DNA of 64,000 nucleotides from Methylacidiphilum caldifontis (GCF_017310505.1 NZ_CP065957.1:186001-250000); one strand, 5' to 3'; counted from the first letter of the stretch, positions 52,231 through 61,231 are shown. Notes: generated from the sequence alone by a model not told the origin. Numbers and translations are program-made.

Positions 52231-53316
52231 TTAAACGGTTTTGAGAAGGGAAGATTTTTGTTGCAAAGAATTTAAAAGATCTTTCCAAGAATTTACAAAA
52301 GCTTCTGCTCCTTCTTTTTGAAGCCGCTCTCCAAGAGCTTGGTAATCCACCCCATGCTGACAAAACTCAGAGAGGACCACATCCGCATCGGCTCCATCTC
52401 TTGGTAAAATAGCACCAATCTGGCCATGATCAGCAAAAGCTAAAAGGGTTTCTTCAGGCATGGTATTAATGGTATCTGGAGCAATAAGATTCTTAACGTA
52501 AAGGATATCAGAAGCTTGAGGATCCTTTGTTCCTGTACTTGCCCACAAGAGTAGTTGAGGGTTGGCTTTTTTTTGAGCAAGGATATTCCACCGATCTGAA
52601 TCAAGAAGGTCCCTATAGAACTTATAAGTCTTTTTAGCAATAGCGATCCCAAGTTGGTTTTTCAGGTTTTCAGGCACAACGTGCATCGTGGCTTTATCCC
52701 AACGGCTCACAAATAGTGAAGCAACAGAAGAGACTACATCTAAGGGAAGTCCCTTGGCTAATCTTCTCTCTAAGCCCCTCATATAAGCTTCAGCTGCTTC
52801 TTTATAATGCTCTGGGGTAAAAAGAAGGGTGACGTTAATGGGGATTCCCTCAAAGATGGCTTCTTCAATAGCGGGCAAACCTTCTTTTGTTCCTGGGATT
52901 TTAATGTAAAGATTTGGTCTTTGGAAAGCCTCGTAAAGCCTTTTGGCTTCAAAAAGGGTTTTTTCAGCATCATAGGCTAAAAGAGGAGAAACTTCTAAGG
53001 AAACCCAACCGTCCCTACAAGAAGTTTGGTCATGAATTGGACGGAAAAGATCGGCTGCTCTCCTCAGATCGTCCATGGCCAATTCAAAAAAAAGCTCTTC
53101 AGCTTCCATTCCCTGAGAGGAGAGTTCAACGATGCTTCTGTCATAAAAATGAGAGTGGGCGATCGCATGATCAAAAATAGTGGGGTTAGAGGTCAGCCCG
53201 GTAATAGAAAATTCTTCGATGTATCTTTTTAAAATTCCTTTGTCGAGCATTTCTTTTGAGATGTTATCCAACCAGAGGCTTTGTCTTAATTCATGGAGTT
53301 TTTGAGTCATTTTCAT
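52231..53316 (-). CDS. tal: Transaldolase
   Basis: This 361-residue enzyme starts 'SLWLDNISKEMLDKGILKRYIEEFSITGLTSNPTIFDHAI', with the transaldolase signature 'GLTSNPTIF' (about 39-47). The Schiff-base Lys lies in 'NLYIKIPGTKEGLPAIEEAI' (about 131-150), followed by 'PINVTLLFTPEHY'. 'LLWASTGTKDP' is also conserved. It transfers dihydroxyacetone units between fructose 6-phosphate and erythrose 4-phosphate, linking the pentose-phosphate pathway with glycolysis and, in methylotrophs, with formaldehyde-assimilation cycles. The length is that of the single-domain long type. The tRNA-Val gene lies upstream on the same strand. Confidence 0.95.
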   Translation of the reverse strand: MKMTQKLHELRQSLWLDNISKEMLDKGILKRYIEEFSITGLTSNPTIFDHAIAHSHFYDRSIVELSSQGMEAEELFFELAMDDLRRAADLFRPIHDQTSCRDGWVSLEVSPLLAYDAEKTLFEAKRLYEAFQRPNLYIKIPGTKEGLPAIEEAIFEGIPINVTLLFTPEHYKEAAEAYMRGLERRLAKGLPLDVVSSVASLFVSRWDKATMHVVPENLKNQLGIAIAKKTYKFYRDLLDSDRWNILAQKKANPQLLLWASTGTKDPQASDILYVKNLIAPDTINTMPEETLLAFADHGQIGAILPRDGADADVVLSEFCQHGVDYQALGERLQKEGAEAFVNSWKDLLNSLQQKSSLLKTV

Positions 53317-53385
53317 AGGATTGCTCTTCTAAGAGTAAACAAAAGCCAACAAAAACAGTTCCTCGGAATTATTCTTCCCCTTTTT

Positions 53386-53412
53386 TAAAAAATCATACGA
53401 TTTTTAAAAAAT
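53386..53412. repeat. AT-rich inverted repeat downstream of tRNA-Val
   Basis: AAAAATC (53388-53394) and GATTTTT (53399-53405) pair across an ATAC loop, and the arms extend with only one bulged base. It sits about 40 bases past the 3' end of the minus-strand tRNA-Val and before tal, so it may act as a weak terminator or processing site. Support is structural only. Confidence 0.3.
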
Positions 53413-53450
53413 GATCTTTTATGATGCGAAAACCAAAAGAAAACTTCTTT

Positions 53451-53521
53451 GCGCGGTACAGGATTTGAACCTGTGACCCCCACCGTGTCAAGGTGATGCT
53501 CTGCCTCTGAGCTAACCGCGC
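53451..53521 (-). tRNA. tRNA-Val (GAC)
   Basis: The minus strand folds into a cloverleaf: acceptor GCGCGGT paired with ACCGCGC, D-arm 'TAGCTCAGAGGCAGAGC', anticodon stem ATCACC/GGTG around CTTGACA with anticodon GAC, and T-arm CACAG-GTTCAAA-TCCTGT region. Anticodon GAC reads GUC/GUU valine codons. No CCA is encoded. It is 71 nt long. Confidence 0.92.
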
Positions 53522-53750
53522 CTGAAATGACTTAAGCTAAAATTTCATTTAATTTTTATCATTATCTAGTTAATAAGACCTAGACAAATCCAGGATCCTA
53601 CAAATTAAAAAGCAGTTAGAGTCGAATTGATGGTTGACATATTAGCCGATTTTTTTATGTTTGCAACCAGATTAGTTGATTACCCCTCACAAAACTAATC
53701 CTAAAAAGAGAACGGTTTATTGTCTACAAGAAAATGTTTTTCTTTCGACT

Positions 53751-54356
53751 ATGGAAAAAATCCTTTTGGCTTCCTCAAACTCCAATAAATGGATTGAATT
53801 TTCTAGGCTCCTCTATCCTCTTATTATTGAACCTTTGACTGGAGATCTTAAGAAACTCCTTCCTAAAGAAATCGCAGACAATTATAGAGATAATGCTAGA
53901 CTCAAAGCGATGGCGTTATCCGAAATTTATGAAGGTTTTGTTTTAGCAGACGATTCAGGTTTAGAAGTCCAATCTCTTCATGGTGAGCCTGGCATTCATT
54001 CTAGTCGGTATGCGGGCAAAGGTGCTACGAGTCAACAGAACAGGGATAAACTGCTTAAAAATATCACAATTAACCGGCTAACAGACAGGTCAGCTCGATT
54101 TGTTTGTGCTCTTATTTTGGTAAAACAGAAAAAAATCCTTTTTGAAACGACCGCTTTTTGCTATGGCAGAATAGCAGATAGGCAAAAAGGACAAGGAGGA
54201 TTCGGTTATGATCCTCTATTTATTCCTGAGGGTTATTCTTTAACCATGGCCCAATTGAGTGAACAACAAAAAGATCTGATCAGCCATAGGGCTCGGGCCT
54301 GCCAGGAATTGAAAGCCTTTTTATTAGAAAACCAAAAAAGACTCCACGATTCATGA
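53751..54356 (+). CDS. rdgB: Non-canonical purine NTP pyrophosphatase (RdgB/HAM1)
   Basis: From the ATG at 53751 the product has 201 residues, the normal size; the frame also extends upstream to 53676. HAM1-family marks are 'LLASSNSNKWIEFSRLL' (about 4-20), 'LADDSGLEVQSLHGEPGIHSSRYAG' (about 65-89) and 'GFGYDPLFIPEGYSLTMAQLSEQQKDLISHRARA' (about 149-182). It hydrolyses ITP, XTP and dITP to keep deaminated purines out of DNA and RNA. Its stop overlaps the next gene's start by 4 bp (ATGA). Confidence 0.95.
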   Translation: MEKILLASSNSNKWIEFSRLLYPLIIEPLTGDLKKLLPKEIADNYRDNARLKAMALSEIYEGFVLADDSGLEVQSLHGEPGIHSSRYAGKGATSQQNRDKLLKNITINRLTDRSARFVCALILVKQKKILFETTAFCYGRIADRQKGQGGFGYDPLFIPEGYSLTMAQLSEQQKDLISHRARACQELKAFLLENQKRLHDS

Positions 54357-55057
54357 AAGCCATTATCCTTGCTGCGGGCAAAGGCAGTCGTATGAAAGAG
54401 TTGACTGTTCAACTGCCCAAACCGATGCTTGAAGTAAAAGGCAGGCCCATTCTTGAATGGATAATAAAGGGACTTAAGCAGGAAGCACAAGTTGAAGATT
54501 TCTGTATTGTTGTTGGTTACAGGGCTGAAAAAATCATAGACTATTTCAAAGAGGGGCAATCTTTAGGAGTAAAAATAGAATATCGTTTTCAGCATAACCA
54601 GGACGGAACGGGAAAAGCTCCTCTTGTTGCTAAAAGTTTTATTCATAACGAGCCTTTCTTTTTGTCTTACGGAGACATTCTTTTGGAAGATCCTAAACAA
54701 TACAAACAGATGGTTATTGCTTACAAAGGCGATGGGCTTGTGGGTTTAACTCGAGGTGATGATTTGTCTAAGGGAGGCGCTGTGCTTATGGACGCCCAAG
54801 GCCATATAACAGAAATTATAGAAAAACCACAAAATCCTGGAATGCTCAAAGGCGCGTATTATAATGCTGGAATATATATTTTGAGTCCTAAAATTTTCGA
54901 TTACATGGAATCCTTAAGCCTTTCTCCTCGAGGCGAGTATGAATTTACAGATGCCTTAAGACTGCTTTCTCAAAAGGGTGAACTCTTTGGCTTTATACTT
55001 TCTGGCAATTGTGTGGATGTTCGAGACCCCCAAATTTTAAGCATGTTAAACTCTTGA
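54353..55057 (+). CDS. Sugar-phosphate nucleotidyltransferase
   Basis: The 234-residue protein is a nucleotidyltransferase of the NTP_transferase fold. It has 'IILAAGKGSRMKELTVQLPKPMLEVKGRPILEWII' (about 3-37), with the nucleotide loop and a substrate-binding Lys-Pro, then 'FFLSYGDILLED' with the metal-binding Asp (about 100-111) and 'YYNAGIYILSP' (about 168-178). No left-handed beta-helix acetyltransferase domain follows, so it is not GlmU. Relatives make NDP-mannose, NDP-glucose or MurNAc-derived sugars; the substrate cannot be read. It is coupled to rdgB by a 4-bp overlap. Confidence 0.82.
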   Translation: MKAIILAAGKGSRMKELTVQLPKPMLEVKGRPILEWIIKGLKQEAQVEDFCIVVGYRAEKIIDYFKEGQSLGVKIEYRFQHNQDGTGKAPLVAKSFIHNEPFFLSYGDILLEDPKQYKQMVIAYKGDGLVGLTRGDDLSKGGAVLMDAQGHITEIIEKPQNPGMLKGAYYNAGIYILSPKIFDYMESLSLSPRGEYEFTDALRLLSQKGELFGFILSGNCVDVRDPQILSMLNS

Positions 55058-55060
55058 AAA

Positions 55061-55984
55061 GTGAAACATCAACCTTCTAAAGATAGTTGGCATGAAACAA
55101 TAGAAAAGACTCTAGCTTTTCTTGCTATCGAAAAAAGCCATGCGGTTAATACCCAACTTCTTTATCGGCAGATTCTTGAAAAATTCGTCCTCTGGATGAC
55201 TCGCCGCAAGATCTCGATAGGTTCTGTAAGCAGTAGCCATATTGAGCTTTTTTTGGATGAAGAAAGAAAAAGAGGATTAGCTGATAATTCATTAAAAGTA
55301 ACGATTATCGCCTTGGACCATCTCTTTGAGTATCTTAAAGAGCAAGGCAAGATTAAAGAAAATCCATTAGATCGCAAAGAACTTCCCCTCATACACCCCC
55401 ACTTACCGCAATTTTTAACACAAAAAGAAATTGAAAAACTTCTCCACGCCCCTTTTCCGGACAACCCTCTGGGATGGAGGGATAGGGCAATCTTAGAGCT
55501 CCTCTATGGCTCTGGATTAAGAGTCTCCGAACTGATATCCTTAAAACTGGAGTCCTACAGCCCAGAGCATTTTCAAATCAAGGTCATTGGAAAGGGAAGC
55601 AAGGAAAGGGCTATTCCAATTGGAAAATGTGCAAGAGAAGCACTTGATAAATATATTTTAGAAGGGAGAAAAACATTGCTGACAAAGAAAAGTCGAGGAG
55701 AAATTTTTCTTAATCGTAGAGGTGGGCCCTTGACTCGATCTCGCATAAGACAGTTGATTATTCATTATGCAGCCCTTTCTGGAATTGATAAAAAAGTCTA
55801 TCCCCATCTTTTAAGACATACTTTTGCGAGCCATCTTCTAGAAAATGGAGCTGATTTACGCGTTATCCAAGAGCTGCTTGGACATGCTAATATTGCCACA
55901 ACCCAGATTTACACCCACGTTAACCTAAAATATCTTAAAGAAGTTCATCATCGATGCCATCCTCGAGCACAGGAAAAAATTTAA
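55061..55984 (+). CDS. xerD: Tyrosine recombinase XerC/XerD
   Basis: This 307-residue recombinase starts at GTG. The N-terminal SAM-like domain ('TIEKTLAFLAIEKSHAVNTQLLYRQIL') is followed by the catalytic domain with Arg in 'LYGSGLRVSELISLKL' (about 147-162), Lys in 'VIGKGSKERAIPIG', His-x-x-Arg in 'YPHLLRHTFASHLLENGADL' (about 247-266), and the second His and the Tyr nucleophile in 'LLGHANIATTQIYTHV' (about 271-286). It resolves chromosome dimers at dif with a paralogue. Whether it is XerC or XerD cannot be told from sequence alone. Host-like composition and housekeeping neighbours argue against a phage integrase. Confidence 0.9.
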   Translation: MKHQPSKDSWHETIEKTLAFLAIEKSHAVNTQLLYRQILEKFVLWMTRRKISIGSVSSSHIELFLDEERKRGLADNSLKVTIIALDHLFEYLKEQGKIKENPLDRKELPLIHPHLPQFLTQKEIEKLLHAPFPDNPLGWRDRAILELLYGSGLRVSELISLKLESYSPEHFQIKVIGKGSKERAIPIGKCAREALDKYILEGRKTLLTKKSRGEIFLNRRGGPLTRSRIRQLIIHYAALSGIDKKVYPHLLRHTFASHLLENGADLRVIQELLGHANIATTQIYTHVNLKYLKEVHHRCHPRAQEKI

Positions 55985-55989
55985 AAAAG

Positions 55990-56754
55990 ATGGAGACACC
56001 CTCAGAACCGATTCAACTCAAAGAGTTGGAAAAAAGAATTGGATATATATTTAAAAATCCCCGGCTACTTGAAGAAGCTTTAACCCATCCTTCCTATTTT
56101 GTTGAATCCATAAAAATCAATGGAGAAGATTTTCAAAGGTTAGAGTTTCTAGGAGACGCTGTCTTAGGACTAGCTATTACCGAAAAACTATTTCATTCGT
56201 TTCCCTCTTTTGACGAAGGAAAACTGACTAAGTTGAGAGCACGGTTAGTGAGTCGCAAAAATTTATCTCCTTTAGCTTCCGTCTTAGGACTAGGCAAGTT
56301 TTTGCGTTTAGGTAGAGGAGAAGAAAAAAATCAAGGAAGAATAAAACCTTCCAATTTAGCTAATGCTTTGGAGTCAATAATCGGGGCTTTGTATCTGGAT
56401 GGGGGATGGGAAAGAGCTAAGTTATTTATCTTTGAGCTATTCAATCCTCTGTTCATGGAACTTGAGAAGGACCCTTTTCGATTTCTTGAACATGAGAACT
56501 CAAAGGGATTACTTCAGGAACTGCTGCAGAAAAAAGGAACAGAGTTGCCCGTTTATCGCATCGTCCTGGAAAGTGGGGAAGCTCATAATAAATGGTACGA
56601 AGTCGAAGTTCTATGGAAAAACCAAATCTTAGGAAGAGGTTCTGGGAAAAGCAAAAAAGAGGCAGAACTTCGAGCAGCTAAGGAAGCTTTTGAGAAGTTA
56701 GTGTCTCAAACACCTCCCGATTCGATTCAAGGACTTGGACATAGTTCTCCATAA
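55990..56754 (+). CDS. rnc: Ribonuclease III
   Basis: From the ATG at 55990 the product has 254 residues. The RNase III signature 'FQRLEFLGDAVLGLAITEKL' (about 46-65) holds catalytic acidic residues, and 'NALESIIGALYLDGGW' (about 121-136) holds the remaining Asp/Glu. A double-stranded RNA-binding domain fills about 160-245 ('LLQELLQKKGTELPVYRIV', 'GSGKSKKEAELRAAKEAF'). It processes rRNA precursors and double-stranded RNA. Its 3' end overlaps the convergent glnE by 77 bp, so the same DNA encodes the tails of both proteins. Confidence 0.95.
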   Translation: METPSEPIQLKELEKRIGYIFKNPRLLEEALTHPSYFVESIKINGEDFQRLEFLGDAVLGLAITEKLFHSFPSFDEGKLTKLRARLVSRKNLSPLASVLGLGKFLRLGRGEEKNQGRIKPSNLANALESIIGALYLDGGWERAKLFIFELFNPLFMELEKDPFRFLEHENSKGLLQELLQKKGTELPVYRIVLESGEAHNKWYEVEVLWKNQILGRGSGKSKKEAELRAAKEAFEKLVSQTPPDSIQGLGHSSP

Positions 56755-59248
56755 ATTGTTTTGTTGAGTTAAAACCAAGGAACCTAGCCAGTTTTTCCTT
56801 GGCCGACTCCTCAGTAGGAATAACCGACACGGGACTGTTTCTTTCCCTTCTTAAGACAGACTCAAGTTGCCTGAGGAATAAATAACCGCTGCGAATTTTC
56901 TGGGCGGTCTGGGGATCTTCTTCTTCTATCCACAAAAAGGCCTTCCATAGACTGGGTTCTCGGATCTGCCTAAGCATAAGCCATATTTGAGAGCCAAGTT
57001 CAATGTCCATAAGACCTCCTGGTGCTGTTTTAAACCGATTAATTAAGGGAACATGGTTGTCCCTTTCCCTCTGAATCTTTTCTCTTAAGGCAAAGAATTC
57101 TTGCCATGGAATTTGCCTACTCCAATGGATCCACAAGCTATCCACAAATCGTATAAATTTCATGCCTTCTTCCTCATTTCCACAAACAAAACGAGCTCGA
57201 TGCAAAGCCTGGACTTCCCAGAATTGAGCTTGAGTGCGGTAATATTCTTCATAACGTTGCCTTTCGAGGACAATGGGACCTTCTCCGTGAGGCCGAAGCC
57301 GAAAATCAAAATTATAGAGTATGCCTGTGGGAAGCATTTCTGAAAGAAAACGGTTGAGCTCTAAAGCACCACCAAGGTTATCGCCTATAAGAAGACAATC
57401 CAGGTCTGACCCATAACCAAGCTCTTTTCCCCCTAGTCTACCCATGCCGATGATCGCGTTAGATTGAGCATGACAATGTTTAGTTACTTGTTTCAGTATG
57501 GCTTCAGCAAGAGCTGTATATTCTTCTTCAATCTCTAAAAGACTCGCCAACCCGAGTATATCCCTCAAAAAAATCCGAAACAACTCCCCTTTCCTGTAGA
57601 TCCGATACCTGGTTTTGTAATCCTTGTCGATTAAATCTAGTTCGTTATAAAAAACATCAACCGTTTTTTTTGTGTAAAGCCCATCACTTTGACAGACCTC
57701 TTCAAATAATTCAGGCTGATATAAAAGAATTTCAGTGAAAAAAGAACTGCGATCAAAAAGCCCTAAAAGCAGCTCCAGCGCTTTAGGACTTGAAGCAAGG
57801 GATTCATAAAGCATAGATTTTAGGCCATATCTGTCTGCGAATTGAACAAACCGACTTAAACACAGATTAGGATCAACCGAGTGGCTGAGTTTCTCCTCAA
57901 GGATAGGGAAAAACCGCCTCAAAGATTTTGTCGTCCTAAAGGAATGACCTTCTTCAAGAGATTGCAAATCCCTTCTTGCTTTCCGTGGATCAGGGAATAT
58001 CCCAAAATTAAAACTGAATTCTTTCTTTTTATTGGAAAGAGGAAAAAGGGAAGAAAAAAGCCTCCGTACATTGCTCATGTGATATTCAACTTGAGATTCA
58101 AACAGCTCAAGTTCCAAGCCCAAAGAAAGGGCTATGGCCTTCTTTTTGTCTACATTATCTGGAAGGAGATGGGTTTGAAGATCAGCAACCATCTGCAGCC
58201 TATTTTCAACTCGTCTAAGAAAAGTATAGGCTACTTTAAGCTCTTCAGCCTCTTTTCTAGGAATAAGTCCACAGTCGCACAACCCATCAAGAGTTTCCTG
58301 TGTCGATCTACCTTGAAGAGTAGGGAAACGGGCTCCGTAAACGACTTGAAAAGATTGGACAATAAATTCAATTTCCCGAATGCCTCCTTCCCCAAGCTTA
58401 ATGTTTCTTTTTCGTGAACCTTCGGCTAAGATCTCTTTTTCTATCCTTGATTTAATTTCTATTACTTCTTCAAACATCTCCTCGGTCAAATGCTTGGGAA
58501 AAGAAAAAAGTGAACGAAGAATTTCAAATTCGTAAGCAAGGGAGTGGTCACCAGCCGATCTTCGAGCTTTGATTAAAGCCATCCGCTCCCAACTCTCTCC
58601 TAATGAAAAATAGTAGTTTTCACAATACTTGAGAGAAGGCACAAGAACTCCACTATTTCCTTCCGGTCTGAGCCTAAGATCAATCCGATAAAACCCTCCT
58701 TGAGCAAGAGAAAAAAGCTGGATAATTTTTTTTCCAAGCCTATTGGCCTTGTCGTGATGAGCCTCAGAACCATTATGGATGAAAACAAGGTCGATATCCG
58801 AACTATAATTCAGTTCGTTTCCTCCTAGTTTTCCCATCGAGATGATGGTAAAGGGAAAGGATGATAAGCTTAGTTGGTCCTCTTTAGCCAGCTCCAAAAG
58901 GACTTCCAAACAAAAATCAGCAAGCAGTGAAAGGTTTTTTAGCACTTTTTCTAGATTCCATACTGATGAAAAATCAAAAAAACCTATTCTTAAAATTTCT
59001 CTCTGTTTTAATTGTTTCAAGGCTTCAATGCGGCTTTGCAAACTTGAAGAACAATGGGATGCTCTTTCTAACCAATCGATCTTAAGCTTTCCTGGACCTC
59101 GAAGATAGCTAGGATCAGAAATATCTCTACTTTTAATCCATTCTAACCAGTCAGGATGAGCTTTAAATTGAGTCCTCGCAAATTCCGAAAACTGCTGAAA
59201 ATCCTCTAAAGCCTCTTCCAATGTTGAAAAGCGTCCAAATCTTTCCAT
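56678..59248 (-). CDS. glnE: Glutamine-synthetase adenylyltransferase/deadenylase
   Basis: The 856-residue protein carries two nucleotidyltransferase domains, as GlnE does. The N-terminal deadenylase has 'ISMGKLGGNELNYSSDIDLVFIHNG' (about 135-159), with the GlnE 'HERD'-type domain after it. The C-terminal adenylylase has 'IGMGRLGGKELGYGSDLDCLLIG' (about 602-624). Regulatory linker and helical bundle parts are of normal size. It adenylylates glutamine synthetase in response to nitrogen status through PII. Its last ~25 codons overlap the rnc 3' end on the other strand. hemB follows upstream with an 8-bp gap on the same strand, so the two may form one transcript. Confidence 0.95.
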   Translation of the reverse strand: MERFGRFSTLEEALEDFQQFSEFARTQFKAHPDWLEWIKSRDISDPSYLRGPGKLKIDWLERASHCSSSLQSRIEALKQLKQREILRIGFFDFSSVWNLEKVLKNLSLLADFCLEVLLELAKEDQLSLSSFPFTIISMGKLGGNELNYSSDIDLVFIHNGSEAHHDKANRLGKKIIQLFSLAQGGFYRIDLRLRPEGNSGVLVPSLKYCENYYFSLGESWERMALIKARRSAGDHSLAYEFEILRSLFSFPKHLTEEMFEEVIEIKSRIEKEILAEGSRKRNIKLGEGGIREIEFIVQSFQVVYGARFPTLQGRSTQETLDGLCDCGLIPRKEAEELKVAYTFLRRVENRLQMVADLQTHLLPDNVDKKKAIALSLGLELELFESQVEYHMSNVRRLFSSLFPLSNKKKEFSFNFGIFPDPRKARRDLQSLEEGHSFRTTKSLRRFFPILEEKLSHSVDPNLCLSRFVQFADRYGLKSMLYESLASSPKALELLLGLFDRSSFFTEILLYQPELFEEVCQSDGLYTKKTVDVFYNELDLIDKDYKTRYRIYRKGELFRIFLRDILGLASLLEIEEEYTALAEAILKQVTKHCHAQSNAIIGMGRLGGKELGYGSDLDCLLIGDNLGGALELNRFLSEMLPTGILYNFDFRLRPHGEGPIVLERQRYEEYYRTQAQFWEVQALHRARFVCGNEEEGMKFIRFVDSLWIHWSRQIPWQEFFALREKIQRERDNHVPLINRFKTAPGGLMDIELGSQIWLMLRQIREPSLWKAFLWIEEEDPQTAQKIRSGYLFLRQLESVLRRERNSPVSVIPTEESAKEKLARFLGFNSTKQFMENYVQVLESNREVFETLTSQKLP

Positions 59249-59256
59249 ATTTCCGA

Positions 59257-60267
59257 CTAAAAATTAAAAAAAGGATCTCGGGCTAAGGATTGAGCGAAAT
59301 AGGTTAATATGATATCAGCCCCTGCTCTTTTTATAGCCATCAAGGATTCTAAAGCGGCTTTTTTAGGATCTATCCACCCTTTCAACCCTGCGGCTACGAT
59401 CGAGGCATATTCACCTGAAACTTGATAGGCGGCTAAAGGCAAAAGTGTTTTTTGCCTAATCTGAAATATAATATCTAGATAAGGGCCAGCAGGCTTTACC
59501 ATGAGGATATCCGCTCCTTCTTTTTCGTCGAGTAAAGCTTCCAGACAAGCTTCTCGACTATTGGCTGGATTCAGTTGGTAGGTCTTTTTGTCCAGATAAA
59601 TTCCTTTTTGTCTTCCTGAACCGACTGCATCACGAAAAGGACCATAAAAAGCGGATGCAAACTTAGCGGAATAGGCAAGAATAGAGGTCTTTGAAAGCCC
59701 CTCGGAATCGAGAGCTTTTCTGATTGCACCTACCCTTCCATCCATCATGTCCGAAGGGGCTACAAAATCAGCCCCTTTTTGGGCAAGCATAACTGCCATC
59801 TTGACTAAGACTTCTACAGTAGCATCATTATCCACATCTTTTATTTTTTCATTCCATATCCCGTCATGGCCATGAAGAGTATAAGGATCCAAAGCCACAT
59901 CGGTAATAACCAAAAGATCGGGAATTGTCTTCTTTAATACTTCTACCGCCTGGGGAATAATGCCCCCAGGATCCAAGGCATAGGAACCGGACTCATCCTT
60001 TTTTTCTCTTGGAACATAAGGGAAAAGGGCAACGGCATTTATCCCCTTTTCCCTAAGCAGAGAGCACTCTTCTAGAAGATTTTCAAGAGAATATCTAAAT
60101 ATACCCGGCATTGATCCGATCTCCTCTTTGCCTTCTTTTTCTTGGACAAAAAGAGGACAGACAAGATCAGCAATATCCAACTTCGTTTCAGCTACAAGGC
60201 TACGGATTTGACTAGATGCTCTCAGTCTTCTTGGCCGCCTGAGAAGATCGAGTTGTTTTTCTTTCAT
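59257..60267 (-). CDS. hemB: Delta-aminolevulinic acid dehydratase (porphobilinogen synthase)
   Basis: This 336-residue enzyme has two Schiff-base lysines in 'YSAKFASAFYGPFRDAVGS' (about 198-216) and 'ADILMVKPAGPYLDII' (about 254-269). The site that binds zinc through three Cys in many HemB proteins reads 'DVALDPYTLHGHDG' here (about 121-134), with Ala/Asp/Asp in place of Cys. This is the zinc-independent, magnesium-type variant. It joins two 5-aminolevulinate molecules into porphobilinogen for haem and corrin synthesis. It is followed by glnE 8 bp downstream and is divergent from upp. Confidence 0.96.
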   Translation of the reverse strand: MKEKQLDLLRRPRRLRASSQIRSLVAETKLDIADLVCPLFVQEKEGKEEIGSMPGIFRYSLENLLEECSLLREKGINAVALFPYVPREKKDESGSYALDPGGIIPQAVEVLKKTIPDLLVITDVALDPYTLHGHDGIWNEKIKDVDNDATVEVLVKMAVMLAQKGADFVAPSDMMDGRVGAIRKALDSEGLSKTSILAYSAKFASAFYGPFRDAVGSGRQKGIYLDKKTYQLNPANSREACLEALLDEKEGADILMVKPAGPYLDIIFQIRQKTLLPLAAYQVSGEYASIVAAGLKGWIDPKKAALESLMAIKRAGADIILTYFAQSLARDPFFNF

Positions 60268-60355
60268 AGAATCAAGATATTACATACAATACACACAAGT
60301 AGAGAAATAATGAGCATAGAATTTGCTATACATCATTCCAGGAATATTAAAGACA

Positions 60356-61003
60356 ATGGCTCTCCATATTGTTGACCATCCTTTGCTTATCGATCGAATT
60401 AGCCGGCTTCGAGATAAAAACACCTCAAAAATTCTATTTATCTCTTATCTTGATCAAGCTTCTTCAATATTAGCCGTTTTTTCAACAAAAAATCTTGCTT
60501 TGCAGCCCATCAAAGTGGAAACCCCGCTAGAAACAACTTCCTGTTATGTTCTCCGTCAAAAGATTATACTTATCCCTATTTTAAGAGCGGGCTTGGGAAT
60601 GCTCAAAAGCTTTCAATTTCTGTTGCCCGAAGCCCAGGTCTTTCTTTTGGGAGCTACAAGAGATGAAAAAACCTTTCATACCACTCTTTACCATGGACAT
60701 GTTCCCAATATAGATGAGCATCATCAGCTTTTTCTTCTCGATCCTATGCTCGCCACGGGAAGCACGCTTAAAAAAGCGGTTGAATTCTTAAAAGCTAAAG
60801 GTGCAATGTCAATACGTGTCGTTTGTTGCATCGCAAGTCCTGAAGGAATCAAACAACTCTGTCAGAGCCATGAAGAAATTGAGATCTTTACAGGTTGTGT
60901 GGATAGAGAAGTTGATTCTCAAGGTTTTATCCTTCCCGGGTTAGGGGATGCGGGTGACAGGCTTTTCGGTCATGCAGACAATAACTTTGAATTTCTTCCT
61001 TAG
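60356..61003 (+). CDS. upp: Uracil phosphoribosyltransferase
   Basis: From the ATG at 60356 the product has 215 residues, full length; the frame also extends upstream to 60323. Conserved segments are 'HPLLIDRISRLRDKNTS' near the start, 'LIPILRAGLGMLKSFQFLLPEA' (about 78-99), the PRPP loop 'LLDPMLATGSTLKKAVEFLKAKGA' (about 127-150) and the uracil-binding C-terminus 'LPGLGDAGDRLFG' (about 197-209). It salvages uracil to UMP. It is a single gene, divergent from hemB with an ~90-bp shared upstream region. Confidence 0.95.
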   Translation: MALHIVDHPLLIDRISRLRDKNTSKILFISYLDQASSILAVFSTKNLALQPIKVETPLETTSCYVLRQKIILIPILRAGLGMLKSFQFLLPEAQVFLLGATRDEKTFHTTLYHGHVPNIDEHHQLFLLDPMLATGSTLKKAVEFLKAKGAMSIRVVCCIASPEGIKQLCQSHEEIEIFTGCVDREVDSQGFILPGLGDAGDRLFGHADNNFEFLP

Positions 61004-61213
61004 AAATTCTCTCTTTAAGTTTCTTCTCCGTTGCCATGATTTATGACTTTCTCCATAATGCGTAACTTTTTTTCTCCTTTTTTTAATAACGATCGTAACA
61101 AAAACAAAAAAAATCACATTTTTTTATTTTCCTTTTCAATTCCTTGGTCATTAATGAAATTTTCTTGTGAAATTTTTCTTTCATAAAGTTGACTATTATA
61201 ATAGTAATTCATT

Positions 61214-61231
61214 TAAGTAAGCATTTACTTA
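61214..61231. promoter_or_regulatory. Palindromic operator candidate upstream of methyltransferase gene
   Basis: TAAGTAA-GCAT-TTACTTA is an 18-bp sequence with perfect 7-bp arms, 55 bp before the ATG of the methyltransferase gene. Its size and composition fit a dimeric repressor site of the TetR type. A TTGACT at 61189-61194 could be the -35 box, in which case the -10 box (TTTAAG, 61212-61217, 17 bp later) would be covered by the palindrome, so binding would block transcription. No regulator gene is adjacent. Confidence 0.5.

Noticed and set aside
52118-52363. N-terminal extension of the zinc-ribbon coiled-coil protein
   Set aside because: The extra part overlaps transaldolase coding sequence, is unlike the family, and a good ATG exists at 52117.
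55061-55984. XerC/D-type gene as integrase of the accessory island
   Set aside because: It is 33 kb from the island, has host-like composition and is tightly embedded among housekeeping genes, so a chromosomal dimer-resolution role is more likely.
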